64,000 nt of DNA from positions 81,054,059 through 81,118,058 of the forward strand of contig NC_089598.1 in the NCBI RefSeq assembly GCF_019320115.1. Direction: 5' to 3'. The translations under genes were made by a program, and so were the position numbers. Of this stretch, positions 34,674-46,317 are shown piece by piece. How positions within the stretch are numbered: the stretch's first letter is position 1; every line of letters starts with the position of its first letter. Source of the stretch: Miscanthus floridulus (lineage: Eukaryota > Streptophyta > Magnoliopsida > Poales > Poaceae). The notes beneath the pieces are model-generated. The model did no database searches and was not told where the DNA came from. It saw only the letters and a list, made by a program, of their open reading frames with translations.

Positions 34674-34919
34674 TTATCCAATGGATAGCAAGTTGAAGCT
34701 CAATGAAGCAACATATAGCACATTTGAGATAGAATGAACATTTGATATTGCCACTTTGCCCAATCCTTTAACCTTGCCCTTTGAGTTATCTCCAAATGTG
34801 ATTCTTTCTTGTCCATCTACTTCTTTATCTAGTGAGGTGAACATACGAGGATCACCGGTCATATGTTGTGTGCAACCACTATGAATAACCCAATGACTTC
34901 CACCGGTCTTGTAGTTCAC
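34674..34919 (-). pseudogene. Copia aspartic protease region, active site altered
   Basis: The protease core WVIHSGCTQHMTGD is followed by ITFGDNSKGKVKGLG and NVLYVASLSFNLLSIG. The catalytic motif is normally D-S-G; here codon CAT gives H-S-G. Stop codons lie just upstream (near 34920-34950). The domain would process the polyprotein; loss of the Asp should abolish that. Confidence 0.88.
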
Positions 34920-35141
34920 CTACACACAAGAGATCAAGCTTTAGGAACCCAAACTTGTTGAGGGCCCTTCACCTTCTCAACAAGTGACTTTGCAACCCAA
35001 ATTTTCTTAGGCCTATTCTTGTTTGGAGGTCCTAAGAACATGACTTATCTTTCCACTAGAATCCTTTCTAAGCATGTAGTGAGCATTGAAGGCAAAAGGT
35101 CTAGCATGCTTGGGCAAGGGTTGTGGTGGTGGAGTTTGGCA

Positions 35142-36008
35142 CTCATGAGCAAAGTGACCTTCTTGTCCACATTCAAAACATCTCTTTGGCTTTGGCTTTA
35201 ACTTGTGTTATTGTTGAGCTTGAGCCTTCTTCTCTTGGTTTGCAAAATACCCAATGCCACTTCTATCCATCTTCATGATGGTGTTCATAAGTAGCTCACT
35301 TTGTAGATACTTGCCTCTTGTGAACTTGCTCAATCCAATCTTGAGATGCTCTTTCTCCAATTTTAGCTTTTTGTTTTCTTCCTTGAGAGCATCATTGTTT
35401 TTCTCTTCCTTGAGCTTCTTGTTCTCTTCTTTGAGCTTCTCATTCTCAAGGATCAAGTCACCATCATGATCAAGAGTTTCTTGCACAATAGTGTTGTGGC
35501 TTTTGATCTCTTTAAGATCTTTCTTGAGCTTTTCATTGTCATTCTTGAGCTTGACAAACTCATCATAATCATCAGCCTCAACCACTTGCTTGCCCTTGCT
35601 ACTAGAACTTTGCTCAATGCTCTCAATGATTAAATCATCACATGATGTAGCTATATCAATCTTAACAACATCGTTAGTAGCATCATGTGGCTCATTGGAT
35701 AAGAATTCTTGAGCAATAACAAGATTATCATGATTGATCTTTAGAGTTGTATATTCTTCTTTTAGCTTGTTATGGCTAGTGATGAGCTCATTGTGTATCC
35801 TCTCAAGTTTATCATGTTTTTCTCTAAGCTCTTTCTTAGAAGATTTGAGCTCCTTGAGTTTGGATGATATAGCATCATTTGCTTCTCTAAGCTCAATACT
35901 AGCCTTTTCCGCCATATCACATTTTGCTAAAAGCAAATCATTCTTAGCTTCTAGCTTTTCATTCTTAGCTCTAGTCTTTATAATGATCTTAGTGTATTGT
36001 TTTAGCAA
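35142..36008 (-). pseudogene. Copia gag C-terminal coiled coil and second zinc knuckle
   Basis: In the same frame as gag and protease lies about 260 residues of Lys/Glu/Leu/Asn-rich heptads (LKELKSSKKELREKHDKL, NEKLKKDLKEIKSH, LKEENKKLKEEKNN), a long predicted coiled coil. A stop follows near 35205, then a CCHC knuckle CFECGQEGHFAHEC at about 35148-35190. A long coiled coil after the first knuckle is a feature of SIRE-type Gag and probably mediates assembly. Confidence 0.8.
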
Positions 36009-37330
36009 TCTAGCAAGATCATCATAAGAAGGTGATTCATATTTATCATCATCACTATCACTATCATCATTACTAGCATGTTCATCACCACTACTATCAT
36101 CATCATTTGATACCTTGCGTTCACCCTAGGCCATGAGGCATAGGTGTGTAGAGGATGATGGTGGTGGTGGTGGTGAAGATGATGAAGAGTCAATAACAAT
36201 TACGGCCACCTTCTCGTTGTCACTATCATCATTGGATGAGCCACTAGAAGAATCAATGTCCGTGAGCCAATCACTAATGATGTATGCCTTTCCACTCTTC
36301 TTCTTCTTATAGAAGTCTTTCTTCTTGCCATCTCTCTTCTTGTATGGCTTGTTTTTCTTCTTCTCATCTTCTTCTTCTTTACTTGAGTCATCTTTCTTAC
36401 CCTTGTACTTATTCTTGAACTTATCTTTCTTGGGCTTGGTGCATTGGTGTGCTAGATGACTAAGTTCTCCACAATTGTAGCAATCCATCTCGAAGATTGG
36501 CTTTCTTCTAGAGCTAGTGAAGAACTTGTTCTTCTTGCTATCGAACTTGATGTCACTCTTGTTGAGCTTCTTTAGCATCTTGGCGGTTTTTCTCACCATG
36601 AGAGCAAGACTTGCATCATCAACTTCATCATCACTTAAGCTCTCATGCTCAAGTCTTGCTTTGCCCTTCTCTTGGCTAGCTTTGAATGCTAAGTCCTTTT
36701 CTTTCTTCTTGTTAGAGGATGAGCCATCTTGAGGTGTGATGTGCATGTACATCTCATGAGCATTGATCTTTCCCAAGATTTGTGTCGGTGTAGCGGTGGA
36801 AAGATCACCTTGATGAAGCACGGTCACAATATGCCCATATTTGTCAATGCGGAGGACACTCAAGATCTTTCTTACAACATCGAATGGTTGCATTTGAGTG
36901 AGTCCAAGCCCATTGACTTACTCTACAAGAACATTCAAACATGAATACATTTCATTAGCACATTCTTTAGAAAGCATCTCAAAAGAGTTAAGCTTTTTCA
37001 TGACAAGATGATAGCGTTCCTCACGCTCACTCTTTGTTTCCTCATGGAGCGCACAAACGTCCAACCATAGTGCATGGGTGTCTTTGTGGTTCCTCACCTA
37101 GTTGAACACATCTTTGCAAAGATCTCTAAAGATGGTGTTTCGAGCCTTTGCATTCTATTTCTTGTAATTCACCTCATTGCCTTGTAGGTTAGTAGCATTC
37201 TGAGGTTTTGGGAAGCCTTGTGAGGCGGCTCTAAGTATTCCAACACTAGAGCTTCTAAGTACGCCTCCATGCGAATTTTCCAATATGGAAAATCATCCCC
37301 TCAAAGATAAGAGGAGGTCCATCCCCGTGA
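36009..37330 (-). pseudogene. Copia gag, capsid part and first zinc knuckle
   Basis: The best frame begins around 37330 but has stops above 36893 (for example in the segment before VNGLGLTQ). From 36893 it reads MQPFDVVRKILSVL, then QILGKINAHEMYMHI. An acidic/basic linker and a CCHC knuckle CYNCGELSHLAHQC near 36460-36500 follow, then Lys-rich and Ser/Asp-rich stretches. A TAG at 36126-36128 separates it from the coiled coil. Gag would form the particle and bind RNA. Confidence 0.85.
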
Positions 37331-37374
37331 GATATCTTTCTCTAGGTAGTTAAGCCTAAATACGTGAGCACGAG

Positions 37375-37386
37375 GCTCTGATACTA
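37375..37386 (-). promoter_or_regulatory. Primer-binding site (tRNA-Met type), copia element
   Basis: Plus-strand GCTCTGATACTA is the inverse of TAGTATCAGAGC, one base off the usual TGGTATCAGAGC. It lies two bases inside the right LTR. Confidence 0.85.
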
Positions 37387-37388
37387 AT

Positions 37389-38843
37389 TGAAAGGATCAA
37401 GATGCCTAAGAGGGGGGTGAATTGGGCTAATTCTAAATTTCTTTGCAATAATAAAACTCTACGGTTAGCCCAATTAACCCCTTATGCCTAGAAAGTGTTT
37501 CTATTGATCTAACGCACAAAAGTTTAACACTCTAAGTTCTAATCCTACTCTAGCATGGTAATTCTAGAAATGTAAATGACAAGAATTGAATTGCTCAAAG
37601 TAAATGCTCAAAGTAAAGAGAGAAGGAGGAACGCATCGATGTTTTACCAAGGTATCGGAGAGTCGCCACTATCCACTAGTCCTCATTGGAGCACCCACGT
37701 AAGGGTGTAGCTCTCCCTTGATCCGCGCAAGGATCAAGTGCTCTCTACGGGTTGATTCTTCAACACTCCGTCGCGGTGAATCACCCACAACCGCTCACAA
37801 CTCGAGTTGGGTCATCCACAAGCATCGCCGGATGATCACCAAGCTCCCAATCACCACCAAGCCGTCTAGGTGATGGCGATCACCAAGAGTAACAAGCACG
37901 AACTCTCAATTGACCATGACAAGCCTGATGAGAAGGGTGAATGCACACTTTGCTACTCTTGATCTTACTAATGAGGGCTCTCTTTGGGATTCTCAAATCT
38001 CAATCACCTCACTAGGACCTTGCTCTTCTTGGCACTCTCAAGGATGTTTCTCAGCTATTGAAATGAACAAAAGTACCCCCACACACGAATCGAGGAAGTA
38101 TTTATAACATTGGCTGAAAAACGAACCATTATGTGCCTTTGCGGGGTGACCGGACGCTCCGGTCATGTTGACCGGACGCACTGGTCAGTTCACCCCGAAC
38201 TCTAGTGTTTAAAGTGTGACCGGATGTGTCCGGTCATGATTTTCCCTCTCTGGAACCTTACTGGAGTCGACCGGACGCTCGCCCTCAGCGTCCGGTCACT
38301 TCACCTCTCAGCGTTCGGTCACTTCCAGACGACTTCACTTTGATCATATGAACTAATTGGACTTTGCGCCAGCGTCCGGTCACACTAAAGCCAGCGTCCG
38401 GTCAGCATTTGACCCTTCATTCACTTTCAACTTTCGATCATACATGAATGAAGTTTGCTCCAATGGATCTAAGGGCTTTTTAGGAGCTACCTAGTGCTAG
38501 GTTCAGCAAGTGTGCACCACACCTAACCCACTAGACTCACCTAGGTCAAGCTACCCATCCATACTCCCCATAATAGTACGGCCGAAGGAAAAACAAAGTC
38601 CTAAACTACTCTAAGTGTCTCTTCAACTCCAATCGACACTCAGAACTAGTCCATTCTTAACCTTGTCGTTCATCCTTTGAAAACCAAAATGATTTCCATC
38701 GTAGGGGCATGACCACCATGATAGCCCAATCGATCTCTATTACCATGACCTAACTTAATTGCCTCTGCAAAACACACGTTAGTCATAGTAATCACGTATT
38801 CTCATTAATCACTGAAACCCAACTAGGGGCCTAGAAGCTTTCA
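37389..38843 (-). repeat. 5' LTR of the copia element
   Basis: TG...CA ends, next to the primer-binding site and the GTAAC duplication. Its minus-strand TATAAATA at 38099-38106 is the likely promoter. CCGGACG/CGTCCGG motifs cluster at 38145-38410, denser than in the other LTR. Confidence 0.93.
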
Positions 38844-38950
38844 GTAACCCTAATCCTAACCCAAACTTGCTAATCCTTGCTAACCCTAACCCTAGTTGTA
38901 CTGACGCTTCTTTCTATAGCTGTTGAGAAACCAAGGCGCCGGCGAGTGAC

Positions 38951-41248
38951 GATGTCTGGCTCCGACGATGAAATGGTTGAGGTTGTGTGGGTTGGCCGGA
39001 GATGACGATGAGGATGACCTGTGCGAGGACGTCGAGGAGTTGTTCAGCCATAGCACTTAGGCTCCCATTGATGTCGGTGATGGTCAAGAAGACGGGATAA
39101 CAAACAATGAGGAAGGTGAAGAGGACGAGCACAGCGCCAAGCGCTCTTGTCCCTCTACCTCGGTAGTGTGGCTGGATTTTAAGAAGATCTTAAAAAACAA
39201 TGGTAAGAAGGTCAGGTATGCCGCTAAGTGCATCCATTGCTCTAAGCAAGATTCTGCTCTCTCTAGTGGTGGCACTAGTCACCTCATCCGACTTAGGGAT
39301 AAATGCCCCAAGAGGCGTGAAAAAAATCACATGTCTCAGTCTCAAATCTATTTTAATCCTGATGGTAGTATGCGTAATTAGGAGTACTGTCCTATGGTTG
39401 CACATACTAAACTTGTTCGATTGCTTGCTAGGCTAGATGTTCGTATCAGTATGGGTGAAATTGATGCATTTGAAGAGTACATTAGAACTGCTTGTAATTT
39501 TAAATGTGTTCATGTCTCTCAGTAACCACCACTAGAGACATGGTTAAATTTTTCACTGATCGCAAGGCTAAACTTTTTTTAGAATCTTAGTTCTTCTGCT
39601 TTTAATTATGTGTGTTTGACCTCTGATATTTGGTCTGGTAATACCAAAGAGGACTACATTAGTGTTGTTGCTCATTACATAAACTCTGATTGGCAACTAG
39701 AGAAGAGGGTGCTTGGTCTTGTGCTTATTGATGTGTCCCACAATGGACAAAACATTACTGACTGTGTTCTATCTGTGCTTACTGATTATGGTTTGACTGA
39801 AAAGGTGTTTGTTGTTACTTTAGACAATGCATCATCTAATGTTTCTGCCATGTGTAAACTTAGACCTGTGCTATCTAAATATCTTGGTATTGAGGTTGTA
39901 GATGATCATGTTGAATCACAATCGGACAATGTATCATCCCTTACTACAGTTAATTCAATGTTCTTGCATCAATATTGTGCATGTTATATTATCAATATGA
40001 TTGTTAAGGAGGCCCTTGAGGCTTTTAAGACTTTGATTGAAACATTTAGAACTGCAATATCATTTTTAAACTCATCTAACCAAAGAATTGCTGCATATAA
40101 AAGTTACTGCATTGCCACTGGTGTTAGGCCTAGAAAATTTTAGCTAGACATGGAGGTAAGGTGGAATTCTACATATCTGATGCTTAAACATTTGTTTCCT
40201 CATAAGGTCACATTCATTACTTTCATGCATGCTCATTATCATAGGATTTAAGGTGGTCCATTGCTTTTAACCGATGAACATTGGGCTATGGTAGAAAAGT
40301 GCTTAAATTTCTTGAATTGTTTTATGATTCTACAGTTGCATTGTCTGGTGTGTACTATCCTATATCTCCACTTATGATTCATTATCTTGTTAATATTGCT
40401 ATACACCTAAAGAATTATGCTAATGACAGTCACATTAGACCTGTGGTTCAACCTATGATAAACAAATATAATAAATACTGAAGGGACATACCCTTGCTTT
40501 ATTATTTTGCATTCATCCTGGACCCTAGAGCTAAAATGAAAGGGTTTAATAGAGTGCTTAGGAGGTTGGGTAGCCTTACTGGTACAGATTATACTACTTA
40601 CCAAGTACAGATTATACTACTTACTAGCTTGGCACTAGAGCTCGACTTATTGATGTTTACAATAGGTATGAGGAGAAATATGGAGCTGTTAGGTTGAGGA
40701 GGACTGTCTCTCTTGACCTGTCTGGTAAGAAAAGGTCTGCTTGGGATGAAATTTATAATGATGATGATGATGTTGGTCATTCTTTTGGTGGTATGCATCC
40801 TCTAGCTACTACTATAAGCATGGCTAGAGATACCTCTGCAACTGTCTTGCTACAGGCTGCAACCACTTCAGCTTCTAATGCTTTTGAACTTGTTTCTTAC
40901 TTGAATTGTGACACTGTGAACCAGTTAAATGATGATTTGAATATCTTGAACTGGTGGCATTAGCACAAACTCACATATCTAGTGCTGTCAATCATGGCTA
41001 AAGACATATTAACTGTTCCTGTGTCTACCATATCTTTAGAATCTACTTTTAGTATGAGTGGCAGGATCATCAAGGAGCGGCGGAGGAGGCTGAAGGCTGA
41101 AATGGTGGAGATGCTGACCTACATCAAAGATTGGGAGCCTGCTGAAGCAAGGCTGCAACACATGATGGAGGACAAGAAATTGGAGAAGCATTTGAAGAAC
41201 TTTATCTTGATTAGTGTTTTAGTGATCATTTATGTAATGGGACTGTAA
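38951..41248 (+). pseudogene. hAT transposase, degenerate
   Basis: Pieces of one plus-strand protein are spread over several frames. They are an acidic start (MSGSDDEMVEVV at 38951), a BED-type zinc finger (VWLDFKKILKNNGKKVRYA, then KCIHC, and HLIRLRDKC), the first acidic motif in LTSDIWSGN, the second in VTLDNASSN, and an insertion-domain tail (CACYIINMIVKEAL). The hAT C-terminal dimerisation segment is DILTVPVSTISLESTFSMSG. At least five stops and frameshifts occur (for example near 39379, 39524, 40141 and 40480). The conserved His of the CAAH-type motif is Tyr. The family is the Ac/RICESLEEPER-like hAT group; this copy is dead. Confidence 0.85.
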
Positions 41249-41443
41249 TATTTAGACTTGTGAAGTTAGATGTAAGGACAATGAACTTCTATGAAGCTGG
41301 GTTGTACTCTTTTTTCTGTCTAGGGTTTCTCATAAGGGTGAGTTTTACCTAGACAAGTTTTTAATGAGGCAGCCATTGCATTAAAGCTCTAGATAAATTG
41401 TTATTTTGTTATCTTTTTCTGTGTTTGTGTGATCTTGTGAGTT

Positions 41444-44146
41444 TCTATGATCTTTTTTTTCTCGAACGTGCCGTGTAGCACGTATTTCATTAAGAGGAAG
41501 TAGACAACACTGAACCAAACAATAAACGGCTCAACACTAGGTAACCAAAGGTTTCCTAGGTGAGGAGAAGGAAGAAAAATAGAAATGAAAAAACTAAAGA
41601 AAACTACAACGAAGCCCAGCTACTACCACAAGAGGAACTAAAAGCAACAACGGGCTAAAGTACAGCGAGCTAGTAAACTAGGCCATAGCCAACTATTGGA
41701 CAACCTAGAGCGGGTACCCCAAGGTAGGCTAAACCTCGAGGTCAACCCCCTCCACTAGCTGGATGCCCTCAATCGCGCAGCCTACCAGGAAGAGCATCCT
41801 AATCGCCTCACGCTTGGACTCCGAGAGAGGCTCGCCGAATAGGGCCATGTACTTATCGAAATCACCCTCCGCATTTGCTTGCGGCGCCTGGTCCTACTGG
41901 CGGAGTCCCCATTTTGCCATTATCATGTTCTGGGCTTGCACGGTTGGGTTGGAGGCTCTGCATCTGCTCTTGGCCGCAAGCCTCTCGCTATGATGTGGCG
42001 GTGAGAATGTGCATTCAACCGCATGACGCCTCCTAGGAACACGGAGACGTGGAGGTTTGGCCAAGATCGGCTCCGTGATGGCAGAGCAAAGCTGCGACTG
42101 TAGATACTGCGAGATACCACTTGGTGACACCGAAGCTGGTGCCACAGCCACCGCCGTGCCCATGGGCGACAAGGCCATAGGCGGGGATGGAACTCTGGAC
42201 GACGTCCTTGCGTGGTCCGAGTGTTCCTCGTTCGAAGAAGGGGCCGAGCGAGATGGGCCAGCACAAAGCTGCGCCGGAAGGAGCGACCCTCCTGCTGGGA
42301 CCCCCACACCCGAAGGCTCCTCCAAGACGACCAACTGTGGGTCGATCCTGCTGGGGGCGATCGAGGCTACCAACTCCTCGAACATCGGGTCATCCATGGC
42401 GTCACGAACAGGGAGCATGTCGTGAGGCCAAACAAACAGCATCAATGGGTCAACCCAAGGAAGGCACATCCCGCTGGCTGGCACGACAAGGTCGGCCACA
42501 GCATCGGTGCCTTCCTGTGGTGTCAACGGGTCAACTCAAGGAAGGCACGTCCCGCTGGCTGGCACGAGGTCGGCCGCATCATCGGTGGAGGGGGCGTTGG
42601 TGCCTTCCTGTGGCCGTCTTGGGCGCCTCGTGCATCGGCGCCGATGGCCTTGGCCGACAGGCGTACCGGCTGACGACACATGCATAGCCCCACCCGACTC
42701 CGCCGGACCGACGTGGGCAGGTGGCTGTAGTCGACGACCAGCCTGCGCGCCCAAGCAACAACGCTGGCGGCTCCCGTCACCGACCCCTGGAGCAGGAACC
42801 GTTCGCGGACGCTTACAGGCACGGGCCAGGTGGCCCAAACCATTGCAACGTAGGCACCGGCATGGGAGGCGGCATGTCGCCATGTGGTGTGTCCAGGATA
42901 GGCAATTGAGACACCGGTCCCGGAGCTCATCGGGGAAGCACCAACCAACGACCTGCTGAACCTGACTGTGGTGCTATAAGGCTGCAACGGACAGCACCTC
43001 TTGCCACCCATCATGATCCGGCGAGGAGGCCCTTCGGAAGGGGCCAAGCCGCCTATGCACGGGAGCCCTCTGCCCTGAGGCCGCGGCGACGCCTTCGCTG
43101 GGCGGGGCGATACGAGGCCCCAAACGCCGGCGCATAGGGATGCGTCTATGGGAGGACGACTTGTCATCCTAGCGGCGTTGGGGAGGCCACCGTACTTGAC
43201 TGCGATGACACCGACGCTTGGCTGCTCCAGCGTCAGGAGCTGAGACGCGGCGGCGTGGCCCCAGCCGTTGGTGCGTAGGTACGCGCAGGCGCGCTAGGTC
43301 TGCCTGATCCGATGCCGCCTGGGCTCCTCGGCCACCCGAATGATTTTGGGCCTTGCGCCGCATCCGACTGTGGCGCTGGCATTGGCGGCACCGACGATGA
43401 CGCCGTGGGCGGCGTACCCCCGTCGCTCCACCGTCGCAATCCGTTGGGGCCACAGCAGCAGCGGCAGCGTCGATCGCGCCTGGCGCCGCGCCATCCAGCG
43501 GACCGGCCGGAGCAGTTGGGGTAGCAGCTAGCGCCCGGCGAGCGGCCTCTAGGTACGACGAAGGAGAGCAATCGCCGTCTAAGTCGTCGGAGAGGAGATC
43601 CTCATCCTCGTCGGACCACCGGCGGAGCTTTGACCTCCCCAATGAGCCGCCTCCCGGGTGGAAAGGAAGGGCGGAGGGAGAAAGCCTGCTAGCCGCGCGT
43701 GGAGATGATGAGGAGGGCATCGGCCAGCTAAGTTGGACGTCCTTCTGACCTGGGGCAGGCTGGGAGAGGGTGGGCGCCAGACCCGTAGCGGGCGCCGGCG
43801 CAGGGCGATGGTTGCCAAACCCGGAGCAGTCGCCGGCGCAGCTGCTGCCTGCGTGCAAGCCATGCTTGGACGGAGGCGCTGGTGACCCCAGCGGAGAAAG
43901 GGTAGGAGCATCGGCGGCTTCGAACTCGCCGAAACCAGGGAGAGGGCTGGAGAGTGACCTACCAAAGAATAGATCGGGCGATGGTGGTGACCGATCTGGG
44001 CGCTGATGGGGAGGAGCGGCTGGGGAAGGAGCGGATCTGGCCGGATTGGGTTCTGGCGGCTCGGGGAGGACGGAGGAGAGGGATGGTTCGGGGGTCAGGG
44101 TCGTCCATCTCCTTCCATGGTTTTCCCCTGGACTCTCTATAATCTT
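41444..44146 (-). mobile_element. LINE (L1-type) with ORF1 only
   Basis: The minus strand reads from about 44135 to a short poly(A) (plus-strand T run at 41453-41460). The 3' end CGTGCTACACGGCACGTTCGAG resembles plant LINE tails. Flanking TCTATGATCTT at 41444-41454 and TCTATAATCTT at 44136-44146 form a probable target duplication (10 of 11 match). ORF1 occupies almost the whole body; no endonuclease or reverse transcriptase is present. It interrupts the 3' untranslated part of the hAT. Confidence 0.72.
41770..44134 (-). pseudogene. LINE ORF1 (RNA-binding protein)
   Basis: A single minus-strand frame with a few stops (TAG at 43169-43171, others near 42536 and 41894) encodes a Pro/Ser/Ala-rich N-terminus (LPEPPEPNPARSAP, WSDEDEDLLSDDLDG). 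Two adjacent CCHC knuckles follow (CLNCLSWTHHMATC and CLRCNGLGHLARAC, about 42845-42925). The C-terminal segment contains ERLAAKSR, IMAKWGLRQ and LFGEPLSESKREAIRMLF, typical of the zinc-knuckle ORF1 of grass LINEs. It would bind element RNA. Confidence 0.75.
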
Positions 44147-44626
44147 AACATCCTGTGATAAGTTTCTTTGAACTTGTAAGGTTGAATCTTTGATAATATC
44201 ATATGATCTTGACATTTTGGTCATTTTGAGGTGCTAGGCACTTATAGTGTCAGTGCCGGCATGAGCACTACGGGTTGCCGTGTCCAGTGACATGGCACGG
44301 CACGCCTAAGTCGCGATAGTACCGTGCCTGAGTCGCTAAGTCGGCACAACAACACTATCAGACACGGCATGACTAACATGTCATGCCGCGTAGTGTCGTG
44401 CCGGGCGACCCGTTTAACCACCTATAGCACTGAGTACCTCACTCGTCACTGGAACCAAGAAAAAAAAAAGCTCAGTAACTCACACTCACACACACACTTC
44501 CGTTCCGTCTTCACACACTCTCACAGTCACACGGCCGCACCCACGCACTCTCCCTGTCCCCTTCCAGTTCCAGCACCTGCATCCGCCGCGCCGTCCCCCG
44601 TCCGCCCTCCCGATCCCTGCCGCAGC

Positions 44627-46317
44627 ATGGCGGTGAGCAACAACATCACGGCGTGCATCAACTTCCTAGTCCTGCTCTGCACCATCCCCATCGCGGCCAC
44701 GGGTCTCTGGCTCGCCTCGAGGCACGGCGGCGAGGACTGCTTCAGGCTGTTCCGCTGGCCCGTGGCGATCCTGGGCGCGCTGCTCCTCCTCGTCGCGCTG
44801 GCGGGCTTCGCGGGCGCGTACTGGAACCGCAGGGGCCTGCTGGCCGGCTACCTCTTCGCGATGGCGGCGCTCGTCACGCTGCTCCTGGCGCTCCTCGTCT
44901 TCGCCTTCGCCGTCGCGCACGGCGACGGCGCGTACCCGGTCCTTGGCCGGGCCTACGACGACTACCGCCTCCAGGGCTACTCCTCCTGGCTGCGAGGCTA
45001 CGTCGCCGATGATCCCCAAAGGTGGGAGCGGATCCGGGCATGCGTCGCGGCGTCTGGCACCTGCGGGAAGCTCGCCGCGGATAGCTCCTTCATCGTGCCC
45101 GAGCAGTTCTACATGTCGCACCTCTCGCCCATCGAGGTAAATCAATTAGTACTAGTACTGTACTTATTGTTTACATATCGATTGTGCTGACCAATGTTTA
45201 CTTCTAATCGAAGGTAAAAAGTAGTAGTAGTGCTAGTTCTTATTGTTTACACGCACTGTTTACTTCTAATCTAAGATGAACAGTGTGTGTGTAAAGGTGA
45301 CTGGTAGCTTCGCTTTCCACTTTGTAGCTAGTGTAAGGAGTATATATATTATATATAGTGGTTAAAAGTGAGAGGAATCAGTCCATTGCCTTGTGCCAAG
45401 TAGGTCCAGTCTGGTCCATCCGTGCTCTACTGCTCTCCTAGTATGTCTGCGCTGCAGAGTGCAGACACTTGCAGTAGCTGGGAAGATGGCAGCTTGTTAG
45501 CTTGCTCGTATACCATCGTGGATTATAAACTAGAACAATATTTTTCTCTCACACTAAACTAGCCAGCAGTATATAATTCACGATCGTTTACGGCCTGCTG
45601 AATAGGCTGATGATTGCCACCCCTCGAACACCCTATGCAATATCTCCATATAACACCCAATGTGATACCCCAAAACTTTACGCCCTGAATTTAAATTAGG
45701 CCTAAATGTGTTCATCTTCATCATGCCTAGACGTGTCCTCTGTCCTCTGTCCTCTGTCACTGAGTGTGTGAGAGAGAGCGGCGGCAGCAGCAGACATGTG
45801 CCATGTGCGCCGGTGCATAGAAGCATGTAGCCAGCTACTGATTTTTAACAGACTCTTCTGCAGCCTCTTGTCCCATACTCCAGGTCCCGTAGGATAGGAC
45901 TATAGGAAACTTCTGTGCTCTAATTGTTCTGATTAATTAATGTTAATGATGAGCCGTCGTCACTCGTCACCCCTGTGATCTGTGAACTGTGCTGTGCTGT
46001 CCGTGCAGTCCGGGTGCTGCAAGCCGCCGACGGTGTGCGGGTACGCGTACGTGAGCCCGACAGTGTGGACGAGCCCGGCGAACCCGGCGGCGGACGCGGA
46101 CTGCGCGGCGTGGAGCAACGACCCAGGCCAGCTCTGCTACGCCTGCGCCTCCTGCAAGGCCGGCGTGCTGGGCGGCCTGCGCGAGCAGTGGCGCAAGGCC
46201 ACCGTCGCCCTGCTCGTCGCCACCGTCGCGCTCATCTTCGTCTACGTCATCGGCTGCAGCGCCTTCCGCAACGCGCAGACCGAGGACCTCTTCCGGCGCT
46301 ACAAATGGGGGAATTGA
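44627..46317 (+). CDS. Tetraspanin (plant TET8-like), two exons
   Basis: Exons 44627-45136 and 46009-46317 join in phase 0 at GAG|GTAAAT...GTGCAG|TCC and encode 272 residues, the usual length for plant tetraspanins. Four membrane spans are visible at about residues 8-29, 44-66, 70-97 and 234-257. The large outer loop lies between spans 3 and 4 and has the plant signature GCCKPP (172-177) and further paired cysteines (CYACASC). The C-terminal tail is short and basic (RRYKWGN). Tetraspanins organise protein microdomains in the plasma membrane and exosome-like vesicles. The ATG at 44627 is chosen because the in-frame extension upstream lies in transposon sequence. Coding GC is very high, as in many grass genes. 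The hAT ends about 200 bp upstream and no TATA box is seen in that interval. Confidence 0.93.
45137..46008 (+). other. Tetraspanin intron
   Basis: 872 bp with GT...AG ends. It contains a MITE-like fragment (about 45530-45605) related to the one at 20750-20880, including GAACAATATTTTTCTCTCAC. Nothing else is recognised. Confidence 0.85.

Larger units (their letters stand above)
25759..38843 (-). mobile_element. SIRE/Maximus-type Ty1-copia retrotransposon, full length
   Basis: LTRs at 25759-27201 (1443 bp) and 37389-38843 (1455 bp) begin TGAAAGGATCAAGA and end GCTTTCA. They are flanked by GTAAC at 25754-25758 and 38844-38848. A tRNA-Met-like primer site at 37375-37386 and a polypurine tract at about 27203-27216 show minus-strand orientation. 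The order is gag with coiled coil, protease, integrase, reverse transcriptase, RNase H, then a 1.5-kb spacer and an extra downstream ORF. Large size, the coiled-coil gag and the extra ORF after pol point to the SIRE/Maximus lineage. Several stops, frameshifts and active-site changes make it non-autonomous now. Confidence 0.93.
24886..44427 (+). mobile_element. hAT transposon expanded by nested copia and LINE
   Basis: The left end TAGTTGGCCATTCGGCAC and the inverse of the right end (TAGGTGGTTAAACGGGTCGC) are imperfect inverted repeats. Both are followed inward by GC-rich GGCACGGCACGCCTAA motifs (25050-25065 and 44293-44308). The flanks are CACGAGTA at 24878-24885 and CACTGAGTA at 44428-44436, an 8-bp duplication that has gained one base. 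Removing the copia (25759-38843) and LINE (about 41455-44135) leaves about 3.7 kb with a degenerate hAT transposase. The exact ends are uncertain by a few bases. Confidence 0.72.

Noticed and set aside
38861..38898. CCCTAACCCTAACCCTAG as interstitial telomere
   Set aside because: Only a few imperfect units, in the leader of the hAT transposase; similar telo-box motifs occur in the duplicated promoter.
42187..42687. Plus-strand GC-rich frames of 120-166 codons
   Set aside because: Antisense shadows of LINE ORF1, which has recognisable zinc knuckles on the other strand.
44324..44626. Upstream in-frame extension of the tetraspanin start
   Set aside because: It begins inside hAT terminal sequence and lacks membrane-protein character; the ATG at 44627 starts directly before the first membrane span.
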